Assembly (NCBI GenBank): GCA_013397845.1
Contig: VZTG01001554.1
Location: 189,251-253,250 of the forward strand
DNA length: 64,000 nucleotides
Direction: 5' to 3'
Source of the DNA: Melanocharis versteri
Lineage: Eukaryota; Chordata; Aves; Passeriformes; Melanocharitidae
How positions within the stretch are numbered: the first letter of the stretch is position 1; each line of letters opens with the position of its first letter. This document shows positions 62,301 through 64,000 of the stretch, in pieces. A model generated the notes under the pieces. The model made no database searches. It saw nothing but the letters and a program-made list of their open reading frames with translations, and was not told the DNA's origin. A program made the translations under genes and the position numbers.

Positions 62301-64000
62301 GTCCTTGGGAAATATTCCGTATCAGTACAGGCGTGCTGGATACAGGGGAGTGTGTGATACAGTTTGGGGTTGGTGCTGTTAGTGTGCCTGAAACCTCCAC
62401 CGAGTCAGTCAAACATGTGGGGGATTTTCTGCCAGCTGCAGTTCACAGAATAATTTGCAGTTATTTAGATAAGTTTCATTTCTTGTGATTTACACTGCAG
62501 TGTCCTCAGCCTGCTCCATGCATGCCCTGTGAGCAGTGCTGTGTTACTTCAGGATATTTGTTCCAGAAAAGGAACGTTTTCCTCCAAAATGCAGTCCTGC
62601 TGAAGTACATATATTAACCAGTGCCACTGTTCATGGTCACAGTGAGTTTGAGCAGAACGGAGTTCTCCCTGTTCCTTCACTGCTGTCTTTGGTAAGCCAA
62701 GAAGGCCTCTGCATTTACCAGTGAAGCTTTGTGCTGTCTGTAGTTGAGCCCCAGTGGGTCTGTGCTGTGTGAATGTGGGGCCACATATTTGTCACACACC
62801 TTTCTGTAAGGGACAGGCAGCAGTGACTCGTACAGATCACTGAGCAGGGCAGCCGTGTGGTGGACCAAACCAGAGAAGGTGCAAAAAGGTGTGTCTGTTG
62901 TGAAAGAACTTCGGGAAAGGCAGGGCACAGCAAAGGGCTTTGATGTTTAGCTTTATTTACAAAAAGCATTTTGCCTGCGTTCTCATGGAAGCAGAAAGCC
63001 ATGCGTGAGCCTTGGCAGTGACTCAGCCTGGCTATGCCAGCCGTGCCTGGGCAGTCTGTGGAAATGGGAATTTCTTTGCAGATGGAGTGTGCTGCAGCTC
63101 CTTCCCAACATGCACCGGACTCAGGCTCCTCTTTTGTCCCAAACTGTGTTCCTGGCCTGTGGAAAGTGCAGGCTGGGCCGGGTTACTCATTAAGCCTACA
63201 AAGGCTCATATCTCCTGCCTAGTAAAGCTCTTTTGCGAATAGTTTCCTGGGTTTCCACTCTAATTGCCACAGAGATTCCAGGCAGATTCCGTCATCCTTG
63301 TTTTCTGCCTGACTGGGAATCTGAGAATAAAAGGGTTGATGGGAGAATAATGGGATTGCTGGACAGTGCAGGGCTCAGCAGCTCTCCTCAGCATCACATG
63401 AGAGGGGAAGGGAGGGGTGGGCCATGGAGATGATGCTGGGAAGAGAGAGGGCTGCCTAAATCCCTGAGCACCCTCCCTCCCCCGGCAGCAGGCCTCTTAA
63501 AAGAAGACTTAGAAACACTCCAGTCTTTGGTGGGAGGAATTTGGGGGAGGTCAGAGCAGGGGCAGGCTTTTGTAAACCAAAGTCTCCTATAAATCCCTTT
63601 CAGGCCCTGGAGTCGGTTCCTCCGCCTTCAGGTACAAAGAGACTGAGGGGCTGATGGGGCAGAGTTGATGGAGCACCACTGACACAGATTAACTACCGGG
63701 GGTGGATAAGGTGCACCAGAGCAAGGCAAACGTGACCAAAACTGGGCCGGGACAATGCTGGCACCGGTGAGAGAACGTGGGGGTCAGCTGGGGAGCGATG
63801 CTGTGGTGTGTGATCCTGGCACGTCCTTAGCATGGAGCATGGCAGGACAGAATAACATTCCTCATGGAGCAGGGAGGGCTGAGGGAGCTGCGGGGATTTG
63901 GGATCCTGCCCTCTCTCCACCTGCAGCTTTGTGGGGTTCACAGAGACTGAGTCCTTCACTGCCTGGGCCACAGCTACATAGGGAGGGCAGCAGAAAGGGT
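56379..64000 (+). other. Presumed CRB2 intron 1, running off the right edge
   Basis: I looked for the cysteine spacing of EGF-like exons (C-x-x-x-P-C ... C) in the plus frames and saw none. The segment 63,091 onward has an acceptor-like TTTCTTTGCAG and a cysteine-containing frame, but the spacing does not fit EGF. The frame at 57537-57908 is unrecognised. A poly-T/C tract lies near 57,596-57,625. Apart from the TATA-like motif at 63588 no feature is supported. Confidence 0.55.
63588..63632 (+). promoter_or_regulatory. Candidate TATA-type promoter with nearby splice donor
   Basis: TATAAAT at 63588-63594 is followed about 30 bases on by CpG-containing sequence (GTCGGTTCCTCCGCC) and then by a donor-like CAG|GTACAAAG (63629-63636). 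A forkhead-like GTAAACC lies 16 bases upstream of the TATA motif. This arrangement would suit an alternative first exon of CRB2. Equally, CCCTTTCAG at 63595-63603 followed by that donor could mark a 28-nt micro-exon. There is no transcript evidence. Confidence 0.3.

Noticed and set aside
63091..63242. Cysteine-containing frame after TTTCTTTGCAG, considered as CRB2 exon 2
   Set aside because: Cysteine spacing does not match an EGF-like module and there is no convincing donor. Kept as intron.

Overview
The window looks like vertebrate nuclear DNA, most likely from a bird. It has short protein-coding exons with GT/AG splice sites inside long introns. Interspersed repeats are scarce: the only recognisable one is a short CR1-like LINE tail, a family typical of birds and reptiles. 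The sequence fails (771 N) exactly inside a very GC-rich promoter, which is common in bird assemblies. The species call is an inference. No operon, CRISPR array, prophage or other prokaryotic feature is present, and most open frames are chance ORFs in introns or intergenic DNA.

Left half (1 to about 33,990, minus strand): the 5' part of STRBP, the spermatid perinuclear RNA-binding protein, a DZF and double-stranded-RNA-binding protein related to ILF3/NF90. Five exons can be placed to the base: a 5'UTR exon that ends with the ATG itself (11593-11418), then coding exons at 9251-9034, 8289-8124, 6395-6251 and 958-867. They join in frame into residues 1-208, most of the first lobe of the DZF fold. 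The rest of the gene lies left of the window. An intron of at least 21 kb (11,594 to about 33 kb) separates the ATG exon from a CpG-island promoter that is largely hidden in the gap 33125-33895.

Middle (about 34,000 to 56,100): about 22 kb with no gene I can recognise. It contains three notable small structures: a 15-bp perfect inverted repeat, a 10-bp hairpin with inverted GATTA cores, and a diverged 65-bp duplication spaced 161 bp apart. It also has a few GC-richer blocks with chance-looking ORFs.

Right part (about 56,130 to 64,000, plus strand): a GC-rich leader, then a short exon encoding a signal-peptide-like N-terminus (ATG at 56306, donor after 56378). From this structure and from the vertebrate gene order STRBP-CRB2, it is probably exon 1 of CRB2, a Crumbs-family polarity protein. 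The remaining 7.6 kb reads as its first intron, with a possible TATA-type promoter near 63,588.

STRBP and CRB2 therefore lie head to head with about 22 kb between promoters. I see no new biological system. The points most worth following are a NAGNAG acceptor in STRBP, its uORF and start-codon layout, a leucine-rich uORF in the CRB2 leader, and a pair of perfect palindromes in STRBP intron 1.
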